From assembly GCF_029227915.1 (NCBI RefSeq), contig NC_079876.1:8248001-8312000 (forward strand): a stretch of 64,000 nucleotides of DNA, read 5' to 3'. The notes below the pieces were generated by a model that did no database searches, was not told the DNA's origin, and saw only the letters and a program-made list of their open reading frames with translations. This document shows, one piece after another, positions 1 to 12,622 of the stretch; the first letter of the stretch is position 1, and every line of letters begins with the position of its first letter. This DNA comes from Hydractinia symbiolongicarpus. Lineage: Eukaryota > Cnidaria > Hydrozoa > Anthoathecata > Hydractiniidae. The position numbers and the translations under genes were made by a program.

Positions 1-117
1 CAGGTTTTCGTTTGCCGGCGATTAAACTTCTTTTATTCAGCGTCTCATCAAAAATGAAAACATTTTTGAAAACTACAAGTCTCATGCGTTTTAGTGGTGA
101 ATAAATAATTTAAAAAA
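1..117 (+). repeat. Partial monomer at window edge, 2073-bp HOR
   Basis: The 3' part of a monomer, equivalent to 2074-2190 in the next HOR unit, although it differs in subtype (TTTTATTCAGCG rather than TTTCATTAAGCG). The HOR therefore either changes subtype at this joint or ends a different unit just outside the window. Confidence 0.7.
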
Positions 118-929
118 TCGTTCGGGAAATGAGTTTACACCCTGGGTACTTTCTTTGTATACTTTTGACTATACAGGCCGAGTCCAGGATTTACGGGAAA
201 TCGCAGGTTTTCGTTTGCCGGCGATTAAACTTCTTTTATTCAGCGTCTCATCAAAAATGAAAACATTTTTGAAAACTACAAGTCTCATACGTTTTAGTGG
301 TGAAAAAATAAATTAAAAATTCGTTTGGGAAATGAGTTTACTCACTGGGTGCTTTCCTTGTATACTTTTAACTATACGGGCCGAGTCCGGGATTTACGGG
401 AAATCGCGGGTTTTCGTTTGCCGGCGATTAAACTTCTTTTATTCAGCGTCTCATCAAAAATGAAAACATTTTTAAAAACTACAAGTCTCATGGGCTTTAG
501 TGGTAAAATAATAATTTAAAAAATCGTTTGGGAAATGAGTTTACTCCCTGGGTACTTTCTTTGTATACTTTTGACTATACGGGCCGAGTCCAGGATTTAC
601 GGGAAATCGCAGGTTTTCGTTTGCCGGCGATTAAACTTCTTTCATTCAGCGTCTCATCAAAAATGAAAATATTTTTAAAAACTACAAGTCTCATGCGTTT
701 TAGTGGTGAAAAAGTAATTTAAAAAATCGTTCGGAAAATGAGTTTACTCCCTGGGTACTTTCTTTGTATACTTTTGACTATACGGGCCAAGCCCGGGATT
801 TACGGGAAATCGCGGGTTTTCGTTTGCCGGCGATTAAACTTCTTTTATTCAGCGTCTCATCAAAAATGAAAACATTTTTAAAAACTACAAGTCTTATGCG
901 TTTTAGTGGTGAAAAAATAATTTAAAAAA

Positions 930-974
930 TCGTTTTGGAAATGAGTTTACTCCCTGAAAAAAACCTATAAAAAT
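930..974 (+). repeat. 45-bp truncated monomer
   Basis: The first 27 bp of a monomer (through CTCCCTG) are joined to an 18-bp A-rich end. The missing 158 bp correspond to monomer positions 28-185. A shared TG at both edges suggests a microhomology deletion. The A-rich end carries CCTAT, which is not seen in ordinary tails. Confidence 0.9.
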
Positions 975-1842
975 TCGTTCGGGAAATGAGTTTACTCACT
1001 GGGTACTTTCCTTGTATACTTTTAACTATACGGGCCGAGACCGGGATTTACGGGAAATCGCGGGTTTTCGTTTGCCGGCAATTAAACTTCTTTTGTTCAG
1101 CGTCTTATCAAAAATGAAAACATTTTTAAAAACTACAAGTCTCGTGGGCTTTAGTGGTGAAATAATAATTTAAAAAATCGTTTGGGAAATGAGTTTACTC
1201 CCTGGGTACTTTCTTTGTATACTTTTGACTATACGGGCCGAGTCCAGGATTTACGGGAAATCGCAGGTTTTCGTTTGCCGGCGATTAAACTTCTTTTATT
1301 CAGCGTCTCATCAAAAATGAAAACATTTTTAAAAACTACAAGTCTCATGCGTTTTAGTGGTGAAAAAGTAATTTAAAAAATCGTTCGGGAAATGAGTTTA
1401 CTCCCTGGGTACTTTCTTTGTATACTTTTGACTATACGGGCCAAGCCCGGGATTTACGGGAAATCGCGGGTTTTCGTTTGCCGGCGATTAAACTGCTTTT
1501 ATTCAGCGTCTCATCAAAAATGAAAACATTTTTAAAAACTACAAGACTCATGGGCTTTAGTGGTGAAATAATAATTAAAAAATCGTTCGGGAAATGAGTT
1601 TACTCCCTGGGTACTTTCTTTGTATACTTTTGACTATACGGGCCCAGCCCGGGATTTACGGAAAATCGCGTGTTTTTGTTTGCCGGCGATTAAACTTCTT
1701 TTATTCAGCGTCTCATCAAAAATGAAAACATTTTTGAAAACTACAAGTCTCATGCGTTTTAGTGGTGAAAAAATAATTTAAAAAATCGTTCGGGAAATGA
1801 GTTTACTCCCTGGGTACTTTCTTTGTATACTTTTGACTATAC

Positions 1843-1874
1843 GGGCCAAGCCGGGATTTACGGGAAATCGCGGG
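1843..1874 (+). other. Canonical G-quadruplex motif in a 202-bp monomer
   Basis: Four GGG runs with loops of 7, 6 and 7 bases lie within 32 bp of the monomer starting at 1786. This monomer reads AAGCCGGG with one C fewer than the reference AAGCCCGGG, which shortens the first loop from 8 to 7. The G-rich strand is the + strand. Confidence 0.6.
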
Positions 1875-2190
1875 TTTTCGTTTGCCGGCGATTAAACTTC
1901 TTTTATTCAGCGTCTCATCAAAAATGAAAACATTTTTAAAAACTACAAGTCTTATGCGTTTTAGTGGTGAAAAAATAATTTAAAAAATCGTTCTGGAAAT
2001 GAGTTTACTCACAGGGTACTTTCTTTGTATACATTCGACTATACGGGCCAAGCCCGGGATTTACGGGAAATTGCGGGTTTCCGTTTTCCGGCGATTAAAC
2101 CTCTTTCATTAAGCGTCTCATCAAAAATGAAAACATTTTTGAAAACTACAAGTCTCATGCGTTTTGGTGGTGAAAAAAAAATTTAAAAAA

Positions 2191-4263
2191 TCGTTTGGGA
2201 AATGAGTTTACACCCTGGGTACTTTCTTTGTATACTTTTGACTATACGGGCCGAGTCCAGGATTTACCGGAAATCGCAGGTTTTCGTTTGCCGGCGATTA
2301 AACTTCTTTTATTCAGCGTCTCATCAAAAATGAAAACATTTTTGAAAACTACAAGTCTCATATGTTTTAGTGGTGAAAAAATAAATTAAAAATTCGTTCG
2401 GGAAATGAGTTTACTCACTGGGTGCTTTCCTTGTATACTTTTAACTATACGGGCCGAGTCCGGGATTTACGGGAAATCGCGGGTTTTCGTTTGCCGGCGA
2501 TTAAACTTCTTTTATTCAGCTTCTCATCAAAAATGAAAACATTTTTAAAAACTACAAGTCTCATGGGCTTTAGTGGTAAAATAATAATGTAAAAAATCGT
2601 TTGGGAAATGAGTTTACTCCCTGGGTACTTTCTTTGTATACTTTTGACTATACGGGCCGAGTCCAGGATTTACGGGAAATCGCAGGTTTTCGTTTGCCGG
2701 CGATTAAACTTCTTTCATTCAGCGTCTCATCAAAAATGAAAACATTTTTAAAAACTACAAGTCTCATGCGTTTTAGTGGTGAAAAAGTAATTTAAAAAAT
2801 CGTTCGGGAAATGAGTTTACTCCCTGGGTACTTTCTTTGTATACTTTTTACTATACGGGCCAAGCCCGGGATTTACGGGAAATCGCGGGTTTTCGTTTGC
2901 CGGCGATTAAACTTCTTTTATTCAGCGTCTCATCAAAAATGAAAACATTTTTAAAAACTACAAGTCTTATGCGTTTTAGTGGTGAAAAAATAATTTAAAA
3001 AATCGTTTTGGAAATGAGTTTACTCCCTGAAAAAAACCTATAAAAATTCGTTCGGGAAATGCGTTTACTCACTGGGTACTTTCCTTGTATACTTTTAACT
3101 ATACGGGCCGAGACCGGGATTTACGGGAAATCGCGGGTTTTCGTTTGCCGGCGATTAAACTTCTTTTGTTCAGCGTCTTATCAAAAATGAAAACATTTTT
3201 AAAAACTACAAGTCTCGTGGGCTTTAGTGGTGAAATAATAATTTAAAAAATCGTTTGGGAAATGAGTTTACTCCCTGGGTACTTTCTTTGTATACTTTTG
3301 ACTATACGGGCCGAGTCCAGGATTTACGGGAAATCGCAGGTTTTCGTTTGCCGGCAATTAAACTTCTTTTATTCAGCGTCTCATCAAAAATGAAAACATT
3401 TTTAAAAACTACAAGTCTCATGCGTTTTAGTGGTGAAAAAGTAATTTAAAAAATCGTTCGGGAAATGAGTTTACTCCCTGGGTACTTTCTTTGTATACTT
3501 TTGACTATACGGGCCAAGCCCGGGATTTACGGGAAATCGCGGGTTTTCGTTTGCCGGCGATTAAACTGCTTTTATTCAGCGTCTCATCAAAAATGAAAAC
3601 ATTTTTAAAAACTACAAGACTCATGGGCTTTAGTGGTGAAATAATAATTAAAAAATCGTTCGGGAAATGAGTTTACTCCCTGGGTACTTTCTTTGTATAC
3701 TTTTGACTATACGGGCCCAGCCCGGGATTTACGGAAAATCGCGTGTTTTTGTTTGCCGGCGATTAAACTTCTTTTATTCAGCGTCTCATCAAAAATGAAA
3801 ACATTTTTGAAAACTACAAGTCTCATGCGTTTTAGTGGTGAAAAAATAATTTAAAAAATCCTTCGGGAAATGAGTTTACTCCCTGGGTACTTTCTTTGTA
3901 TACTTTTGACTATACGGGCCAAGCCGGGATTTACGGGAAATCGCGGGTTTTCGTTTGCCGGCGATTAAACTTCTTTTATTCAGCGTCTCATCAAAAATGA
4001 AAACATTTTTAAAAACTACAAGTCTTATGCGTTTTAGTGGTGAAAAAATAATTTAAAAAATCGTTCTGGAAATGAGTTTACTCACAGGGTACTTTCTTTG
4101 TATACATTCGACTATACGGGCCAAGCCCGGGATTTACGGGAAATTGCGGGTTTCCGTTTTCCGGCGATTAAACCTCTTTCATTAAGCGTCTCATCAAAAA
4201 TGAAAACATTTTTGAAAACTACAAGTCTCATGCGTTTTGGTGGTGAAAAAAAAATTTAAAAAA
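2191..4263 (+). repeat. 2073-bp HOR, copy 2
   Basis: Repeats copy 1 monomer for monomer at exactly +2073, including the 45-bp remnant at 3003. Differences seen by eye are scattered single bases, such as CTTCTCATC for CGTCTCATC in the second monomer. Confidence 0.92.
3003..3047 (+). repeat. 45-bp truncated monomer, second copy
   Basis: Same structure and junction as at 930, exactly 2073 bp downstream, so the deletion predates the amplification of this HOR. Confidence 0.9.
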
Positions 4264-5075
4264 TCGTTTGGGAAATGAGTTTACACCCTGGGTACTTTCT
4301 TTGTATACTTTTGACTATACGGGCCGAGTCCAGGATTTACGGGAAATCGCAGGTTTTCGTTTGCCGGCGATTAAACTTCTTTTATTCAGCGTCTCATCAA
4401 AAATGAAAACATTTTTGAAAACTACAAGTCTCATACGTTTTAGTGGTGAAAAAATAAATTAAAAATTCGTTCGGGAAATGAGTTTACTCACTGGGTGCTT
4501 TCCTTGTATACTTTTAACTATACGGGCCGAGTCCGGGATTTACGGGAAATCGCGGTTTTTCGTTTGCCGGCGATTAAACTTCTTTTATTCAGCGTCTCAT
4601 CAAAAATGAAAACATTTTTAAAAACTACAAGTCTCATGGGCTTTAGTGGTAAAATAATAATTTAAAAAATCGTTTGGGAAATGAGTTTACTCCCTGGGTA
4701 CTTTCTTTGTATACTTTTGACTATACGGGCCGAGTCCAGGATTTACGGGAAATCGCAGGTTTTCGTTTGCCGGCGATTAAACTTCTTTTATTCAGCGTCT
4801 CATCAAAAATGAAAACATTTTTAAAAACTACAAGTCTCATGCGTTTTAGTGGTGACAAAGTAATTTAAAAAATCGTTCGGGAAATGAGTTTACTCCCTGG
4901 GTACTTTCTTTGTATACTTTTGACTATACGGGCCAAGCCCGGGATTTACGGGAAATCGCGGGTTTTCGTTTGCCGGCGATTAAACTTCTTTTATTCAGCG
5001 TCTCATCAAAAATAAAAACATTTTTAAAAACTACAAGTCTTATGCGTTTTAGTGGTGAAAAAATAATTTAAAAAA

Positions 5076-5120
5076 TCGTTTTGGAAATGAGTTTACTCCC
5101 TGAAAAAAACCTTTAAAAAT
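5076..5120 (+). repeat. 45-bp truncated monomer, third copy
   Basis: Same junction again at +2073, with CCTTT where the others have CCTAT. No further copy occurs downstream, which ties the deletion to this HOR. Confidence 0.9.
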
Positions 5121-5323
5121 TCGTTCGGGAAATGAGTTTACTCACTGGGTACTTTCCTTGTATACTTTTAACTATACGGGCCGAGACCGGGATTTACGGG
5201 AAATCGCGGGTTTTCGTTTGCCGGCGATTAAACTTCTTTTGTTCAGCGTCTTATCAAAAATGAAAACATTTTTAAAAACTACAAGTCTCGTGGGCTTTAG
5301 TGGTGAAATAATAATTTAAAAAA

Positions 5324-5526
5324 TCGTTTGGGAAATGAGTTTATTCCCTGGGTGCTTTCTTTGTATACTTTTGACTATACGGGCCGAGTCCAGGATTTAC
5401 GGGAAATCGCAGGTTTTCGTTTGCCGGCGATTAAACTTCTTTTATTCAGCGTCTCATCAAAAATGAAAACATTTTTAAAAACTACAAGACTCATGGGCTT
5501 TAGTGGTGAAATAATAATTAAAAAAA
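5324..5526 (+). repeat. Hybrid monomer at HOR edge
   Basis: The 5' part has the GTCCAGG ... AAACTTC markers of the 1178 subtype. The 3' part has AAGACTCATGGGC and GAAATAATAATT of the 1381 subtype. The switch lies between about 5441 and 5489. The length stays 203 bp, so the exchange was in register. Confidence 0.8.
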
Positions 5527-5729
5527 TCGTTCGGGAAATGAGTTTACTCCCTGGGTACCTTCTTTGTATACTTTTGACTATACGGGCCCAGCCCGGGATT
5601 TACGGAAAATCGCGTGTTTTTGTTTGCCGGCGATTAAACTTCTTTTATTCAGCGTCTCATCAAAAATGAAAACATTTTTAAAAACTACAAGTCTTATGCG
5701 TTTTAGTGGTGAAAAAATAATTTAAAAAC

Positions 5730-7350
5730 TCGTTTTGGAAATGCGTTTACTCCCTGGGTACTTTCTTTGTATACTTTTGACTATACGGGCCGAGTCCGGG
5801 ATTTACGGGAAATCGCAGGTTTTCGTTTGCCGGCGATTAAAGTGCTTTTATTCAGCGTCTCATCAAAAATGAAAACATTTTTAAAAACTACAAGACTCAT
5901 GGGCTTTAGTGGTGAAATAATAATTAAAAAAATCGTTCGGGAAATGAGTTTACTCCCTGGGTACCTTCTTTGTATACTTTTGACTATACGGGCCCAGCCC
6001 GGGATTTACGGAAAATCGCGTGTTTTTGTTTGCCGGCGGTTAAACTTCTTTTATTCAGCGTCTCATCAAAAATGAAAACATTTTTGAAAACTACAAGTCT
6101 TATGCGTTTTAGTGGTGAAAAAATAATTTAAAAAATCGTTCTGGAAATGAGTTTACTGAAAGGGTACTTTCTTTGTATACATTCGACTATACGGGCCAAG
6201 CCCGGGATTTACGGGAAATCGCGGGTTTCCGTTTTCCGGCGATTAAACCTCTTTCATTAAGCGTCTCATCAAAAATGAAAACATTTTTGAAAACTACAAG
6301 TCTCATGCGTTTTGGTGGTGAAAAAAAATTTAAAAAATCGTTCGGGAAATGAGTTTACTCCCTGGGTACTTTCTTTGTATACATTAGACTATACGGGCCA
6401 AGCCCCGGATTTACGGGAAAACGCGGGATTTCGTTTGCCGGCGATAAAACCTCTTCCATTAAGCGTCTCATCAAAAATGAAAACATTTTTGAAAACTACA
6501 AGTCTCATGGGTTTTAGTGGTGAAAAAATAATTTAAAAAATCGTTCGGGAAATGAGTTTAATCCCTGGGTACTTTCTTTGTATACTTTTGACTATACGGG
6601 CCGAGTCCGGGATTTACGGGAAATCGCGGGTTTTTGTTTGCCGGCGATTAAACTTCTTTTATTCAGCGTCCCATCAAATATGAAAATATTTTTGAAAACT
6701 ACAAGTCTCATGCGTTTAGTGGTAAAAAAATAATATAAAAAATCGTTCGGGAAATGAGTTTACTCCCTGGGTACTTTCTTTGTATACTTTTGACTATACG
6801 GGCCAAGCCCGGGATTTACAGGAAATCGCGGGTTTTCGTTTGCCGGCGATTAAACTGCTTTTATTCAGCGTCTCATCAAAAATGAAAACATTTTTGAAAA
6901 CTACAAGTCTCATGCGTTTTAGTGGTGAAAAAGTAATTTAAAAAATCGGTCGGGAAATGAGTTTACTCCCTGGGTACTTTCTTTGTATACTTTTAACTAT
7001 ACGGGCCAAGCCCGGGATTTACGGGAAATCGCGGGTTTTCGTTTGCCGGCGATTAAACTTCTTTTATTCAGCGTCTCATCAAAAATGAAAACATTTTTGA
7101 AAACTACAAGTCTCATGCGTTTTAGTGGTGAAAAATTAATTTAAAAAATCGTTCGGGAAATGAGTTTACTCCCTGGGTACTTTCTTTGTATACTTTTGAC
7201 TATACGGGCCGAGTCGGGGATTTACGGGAAATCGCGGATTTTCGTTTGCCGGCGATTAAACTTCTTTTATTCAGCGTCCCATCAAATATGAAAATATTTT
7301 TGAAAACTACAAGTCTCATGCGTTTAGTGGTGAAAAATTAATTAAAAAAA
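5730..7350 (+). repeat. Most complete a-h run (8 monomers)
   Basis: Monomers at 5730, 5933, 6136, 6338, 6541, 6743, 6946 and 7149 carry subtypes a to h in order. Subtype i is absent and b follows, so i and a have been skipped at 7351. Confidence 0.8.
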
Positions 7351-8160
7351 TCGTTCGGGAAATGAGTTTACTCCCTGGGTACTTTCTTTGTATACTTTTG
7401 ACTATACGGGCCCAGCCCGGGATTTACGGAAAATCGCGTGTTTTTGTTTGCCGGCGGTTAAACTTCTTTTATTCAGCGTCTCATCAAAAATGAAAACATT
7501 TTTGAAAACTACAAGTCTTATGCGTTTTAGTGGTGAAAAAATAATTTAAAAAATCGTTCTGGAAATGAGTTTACTGAAAGGGTACTTTCTTTGTATACAT
7601 TCGACTATACGGGCCAAGCCCGGGATTTACGGGAAATCGCGGGTTTCCGTTTTCCGGCGATTAAACCTCTTTCATTAAGCGTCTCATCAAAAATGAAAAC
7701 ATTTTTGAAAACTACAAGTCTCATGCGTTTTGGTGGTGAAAAAAAATTTAAAAAATCGTTCGGGAAATGAGTTTACTCCCTGGGTACTTTCTTTGTATAC
7801 ATTAGACTATACGGGCCAAGCCCCGGATTTACGGGAAAACGCGGGATTTTGTTTGCCGGCGATAAAACCTCTTCCATTAAGCGTCTCATCAAAAATGAAA
7901 ACATTTTTGAAAACTACAAGTCTCATGCGTTTTAGTGGTGAAAAAATAATTTAAAAAATCGTTCGGGAAATGAGTTTAATCCCTGGGTACTTTCTTTGTA
8001 TACTTTTGACTATACGGGCCGAGTCCGGGATTTACGGGAAATCGCGGGTTTTTGTTTGCCGGCGATTAAACTTCTTTTATTCAGCGTCCCATCAAATATG
8101 AAAATATTTTTGAAAACTACAAGTCTCATGCGTTTAGTGGTAAAAAAATAATATAAAAAA
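7351..8160 (+). repeat. Derivative block b-c-d-e
   Basis: Monomers at 7351, 7554, 7756 and 7959. After e the order returns to c, losing f to b. The 3' part of e carries GGTAAAAAAATAATATAAAAA, as it does before f at 6743. Confidence 0.75.
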
Positions 8161-9781
8161 TCGTTCGGGAAATGAGTTTACTGAAAGGGTACTTTCTTTG
8201 TATACATTCGACTATACGGGCCAAGCCCGGGATTTACGGGAAATCGCGGGTTTCCGTTTTCCGGCGATTAAACCTCTTTCATTAAGCGTCTCATCAAAAA
8301 TGAAAACATTTTTGAAAACTACAAGTCTCATGCGTTTTGGTGGTGAAAAAAAATTTAAAAAATCGTTCGGGAAATGAGTTTACTCCCTGGGTACTTTCTT
8401 TGTATACATTAGACTATACGGGCCAAGCCCCGGATTTACGGGAAAACGCGGGATTTTGTTTGCCGGCGATAAAACCTCTTCCATTAAGCGTCTCATCAAA
8501 AATGAAAACATTTTTGAAAACTACAAGTCTCATGCGTTTTAGTGGTGAAAAAGTAATTTAAAAAATCGTTCGGGAAATGAGTTTACTCCCTGGGTACTTT
8601 CTTTGTATACTTTTAACTATACGGGCCAAGCCCGGGATTTACGGGAAATCGCGGGTTTTCGTTTGCCGGCGATTAAACTTCTTTTATTCAGCGTCTCATC
8701 AAAAATGAAAACATTTTTGAAAACTACAAGTCTCATGCGTTTTAGTGGTAAAAAAATAATATAAAAAATCGTTCGGGAAATGAGTTTACTGAAAGGGTAC
8801 TTTCTTTGTATACATTCGACTATACGGGCCAAGCCCGGGATTTACGGGAAATCGCGGGTTTCCGTTTTCCGGCGATTAAACCTCTTTCATTAAGCGTCTC
8901 ATCAAAAATGAAAACATTTTTGAAAACTACAAGTCTCATGCGTTTTGGTGGTGAAAAAAAATTTAAAAAATCGTTCGGGAAATGAGTTTACTCCCTGGGT
9001 ACTTTCTTTGTATACATTAGACTATACGGGCCAAGCCCCGGATTTACGGGAAAACGCGGGATTTTGTTTGCCGGCGATAAAACCTCTTCCATTAAGCGTC
9101 TCATCAAAAATGAAAACATTTTTGAAAACTACAAGTCTCATGCGTTTTAGTGGTGAAAAAGTAATTTAAAAAATCGTTCGGGAAATGAGTTTACTCCCTG
9201 GGTACTTTCTTTGTATACTTTTAACTATACGGGCCAAGCCCGGGATTTACGGGAAATCGCGGGTTTTCGTTTGCCGGCGATTAAACTTCTTTTATTCAGC
9301 GTCTCATCAAAAATGAAAACATTTTTGAAAACTACAAGTCTCATGCGTTTTAGTGGTGAAAAATTAATTTAAAAAATCGTTCGGGAAATGAGTTTACTCC
9401 CTGGGTACTTTCTTTGTATACTTTTGACTATACGGGCCGAGTCGGGGATTTACGGGAAATCGCGGATTTTCGTTTGCCGGCGATTAAACTTCTTTTATTC
9501 AGCGTCCCATCAAATATGAAAATATTTTTGAAAACTACAAGTCTCATGCGTTTAGTGGTGAAAAATTAATTAAAAAAATCGTTCGGGAAATGAGTTTACT
9601 CCCTGGGTACTTTCTTTGTATACTTTTGACTATACGGGCCGAGTCCAGGATTTACGGGAAATCGCGGATTTTCGTTTGCCGGCGATTAAACTTCTTTTAT
9701 TCAGCGTCCAATCAAATATGAAAATATTTTTGAAAACTACAAGTCTTATGATTTTTAGTGGTGAAAAAATAATTTAAAAAA
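8161..9781 (+). repeat. Derivative blocks c-d-g and c-d-g-h-i
   Basis: Monomers at 8161, 8363, 8566 and at 8769, 8971, 9174, 9377, 9579. The step of 608 bp between the two c-d-g runs marks a trimer duplication. The second run then continues through h and i into a. Confidence 0.75.
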
Positions 9782-10593
9782 TCGTCCTGTAAATGAGTTT
9801 ACTTCCTGGGTACTTTCTTTGTATACTTTTGACTATACGGGCCGAGTCCGGGATTTACGGGAAATCGCAGGTTTTCGTTTGCCGGCGATTAAAGTGCTTT
9901 TATTCAGCGTCTCATCAAAAATGAAAACATTTTTAAAAACTACAAGACTCATGGGCTTTAGTGGTGAAATAATAATTAAAAAAATCGTTCGGGAAATGAG
10001 TTTACTCCCTGGGTACCTTCTTTGTATACTTTTGACTATACGGGCCCAGCCCGGGATTTACGGAAAATCGCGTGTTTTTGTTTGCCGGCGATTAAACTTC
10101 TTTTATTCAGCGTCTCATCAAAAATGAAAACATTTTTGAAAACTACAAGTCTTATGCGTTTTAGTGGTGAAAAAATAATTTAAAAAATCGTTCTGGAAAT
10201 GAGTTTACTGACAGGGTACTTTCTTTGTATACATTCGACTATACGGGCCAAGCACGGGATTTACGGGAAATCGCGGGTTTCCGTTTTCCGGCGATTAAAC
10301 CTCTTTCATTAAGCGTCTCATCAAAAATGAAAACATTTTTGAAAACTACAAGTCTCATGCGTTTTGGTGGTGAAAAAAAAATTTAAAAAATCGTTCGGGA
10401 AATGAGTTTACTCCCTGGAAACTTTCTTTGTATACATTAGACTATACGGGCCAAGCCCCGGATTTACGGGAAAACGCGGGATTTCGTTTGCCGGCGATAA
10501 AACCTCTTCCATTAAGCGTCTCATCAAAAATGAAAACATTTTTGAAAACTACAAGTCTCATGCGTTTTAGTGGTGAAAAAATAATTTAAAAAA
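9782..10593 (+). repeat. a-b-c-d block
   Basis: Monomers at 9782, 9985, 10188 and 10391. The d monomer reads CCCTGGAAACTTTC, a variant shared with all later d copies to 20526 but not with the earlier d copies. It marks a younger sublineage. Confidence 0.75.
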
Positions 10594-11810
10594 TCGTTCG
10601 GGAAATGACTTTAATCCCTGGGTACTTTCTTTGTATACTTTTGACTATACGGGCCGAGTCAGGGATTTACGGGAAATCGCGGGTTTTTGTTTGCCGGCGA
10701 TTAAACTTCTTTTAATCAGCGTCCCATCAAATATGAAAATATTTTTGAAAACTACAAGTCTCATGCGTTTAGTGGTGAAAAATTAATTAAAAAAATCGTT
10801 CGGGAAATGAGTTTACTCCCTGGGTACTTTCTTTGTATACTTTTGACTTTACGGGCCGAGTCCAGGATTTACGGGAAATCGCGGATTTTCGTTTGCCGGC
10901 GATTAAACTTCTTTTATTCAGCGTCCCATCAAATATGAAAATATTTTTGAAAACTACAAGTCTTATGATTTTTAGTGGTGAAAAAATAATTTAAAAAATC
11001 GTTCTGTAAATGAGTTTACTTCCTGGGTACTTTCTTTGTATACTTTTGACTATACGGGCCGAGTCCGGGATTTACGGGAAATCGCAGGTTTTCGTTTGCC
11101 GGCGATTAAAGTGCTTTTATTCAGCGTCTCATCAAAAATGAAAACATTTTTAAAAACTACAAGACTCATGGGCTTTAGTGGTGAAATAATAATTAAAAAA
11201 ATCGTTCGGGAAATGAGTTTACTCCCTGGGTACCTTCTTTGTATACTTTTGACTATACGGGCCCAGCCCGGGATTTACGGAAAATCGCGTGTTTTTGTTT
11301 GCCGGCGATTAAACTTCTTTTATTCAGCGTCTCATCAAAAATGAAAACATTTTTGAAAACTACAAGTCTTATGCGTTTTAGTGGTGAAAAAATAATTTAA
11401 AAAATCGTTCTGGAAATGAGTTTACTGACAGGGTACTTTCTTTGTATACATTCGACTATACGGGCCAAGCCCGGGATTTACGGGAAATCGCGGGTTTCCG
11501 TTTTCCGGCGATTAAACCTCTTTCATTAAGCGTCTCATCAAAAATGAAAACATTTTTGAAAACTACAAGTCTCATGCGTTTTGGTGGTGAAAAAAAAATT
11601 TAAAAAATCGTTCGGGAAATGAGTTTACTCCCTGGAAACTTTCTTTGTATACATTAGACTATACGGGCCAAGCCCCGGATTTACGGGAAAACGCGGGATT
11701 TCGTTTGCCGGCGATAAAACCTCTTCCATTAAGCGTCACATCAAAAATGAAAACATTTTTGAAAACTACAAGTCTCATGCGTTTTAGTGGTGAAAAAATA
11801 ATTTAAAAAA
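10594..11810 (+). repeat. Hexamer e-i-a-b-c-d, copy 1 (1217 bp)
   Basis: Monomers at 10594, 10796, 10999, 11202, 11405 and 11608. Subtypes f, g and h are missing relative to the fuller order. The same hexamer recurs at 12623. Confidence 0.82.
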
Positions 11811-12622
11811 TCGTTCGGGAAATGAGTTTACTCCCTGGGTACTTTCTTTGTATACTTTTGACTATACGGGCCGAGTCCAGGATTTACGGGAAATCGCGGA
11901 TTTTCGTTTGCCGGCGATTAAACTTTTTTTATTCAGCGTCCAATCAAATATGAAAATATTTTTGAAAACTACAAGACTCATGGGCTTTAGTGGTGAAATA
12001 ATAATTAAAAAAATCGTTCGGGAAATGAGTTTACTCCCTGGGTACCTTCTTTGTATACTTTTGACTATACGGGCCCAGCCCGGGATTTACGGAAAATCGC
12101 GTGTTTTTGTTTGCCGGCGATTAAACTTCTTTTATTCAGCGTCTCATCAAAAATGAAAACATTTTTGAAAACTACAAGTCTTATGCGTTTTAGTGGTTAA
12201 AAAATAATTTAAAAAATCGTTCTGGAAATGAGTTTACTGACAGGGTACTTTCTTTGTATACATTCGACTATACGGGCCAAGCCCGGGATTTACGGGAAAT
12301 CGCGGGTTTCCGTTTTCCGGCGATTAAACCTCTTTCATTAAGCGTCTCATCAAAAATGAAAACATTTTTGAAAACTACAAGTCTCATGCGTTTTGGTGGT
12401 GAAAAAAAAATTTAAAAAATCGTTCGGGAAATGAGTTTACTCCCTGGAAACTTTCTTTGTATACATTAGACTATACGGGCCAAGCCCCGGATTTACGGGA
12501 AAACGCGGGATTTCGTTTGCCGGCGATAAAACCTCTTCCATTAAGCGTCTCATCAAAAATGAAAACATTTTTGAAAACTACAAGTCTCATGCGTTTTAGT
12601 GGTGAAAAAATAATTTAAAAAA
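11811..12622 (+). repeat. Tetramer (i/a)-b-c-d with hybrid first monomer
   Basis: The monomer 11811-12013 starts as i (GTCCAGG, GCGGATTTT, GTCCAATCAAATATG) and ends as a (AAGACTCATGGGC). It is followed by b, c and d at 12014, 12217 and 12420. Monomer e and one further monomer's worth of DNA are lost compared with the hexamer. Confidence 0.8.

Larger units (their letters stand above)
118..2190 (+). repeat. 2073-bp HOR, copy 1 (ten monomers + 45-bp remnant)
   Basis: Monomers start at 118, 321, 524, 727, 930 (remnant), 975, 1178, 1381, 1583, 1786 and 1988. Subtype markers in order include TTTACACCC, GGTGCTTTCC, GTCCAGG, the remnant, GAGACCGGG, AAACTGC with AAGACTCATGGG, CCCAGCCCGGG with GCGTG, AAGCCGGG and the AAACCTC subtype. 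The same order repeats 2073 bp later with few differences by eye. Confidence 0.92.
4264..5526 (+). repeat. 2073-bp HOR, copy 3 (truncated by recombination)
   Basis: Follows copies 1 and 2 through the remnant at 5076 and the monomer at 5121. The next monomer (5324-5526) begins as the copy-1 monomer of 1178 and ends as the monomer of 1381. The order then jumps straight to the CCCAGCCCGGG subtype, so one monomer has been lost in register. Confidence 0.88.

Noticed and set aside
930-974. Insertion of a transposon or foreign 45-bp sequence
   Set aside because: All but a few bases align to the two ends of a normal monomer. It is an internal deletion, with no target-site duplication or terminal repeats.
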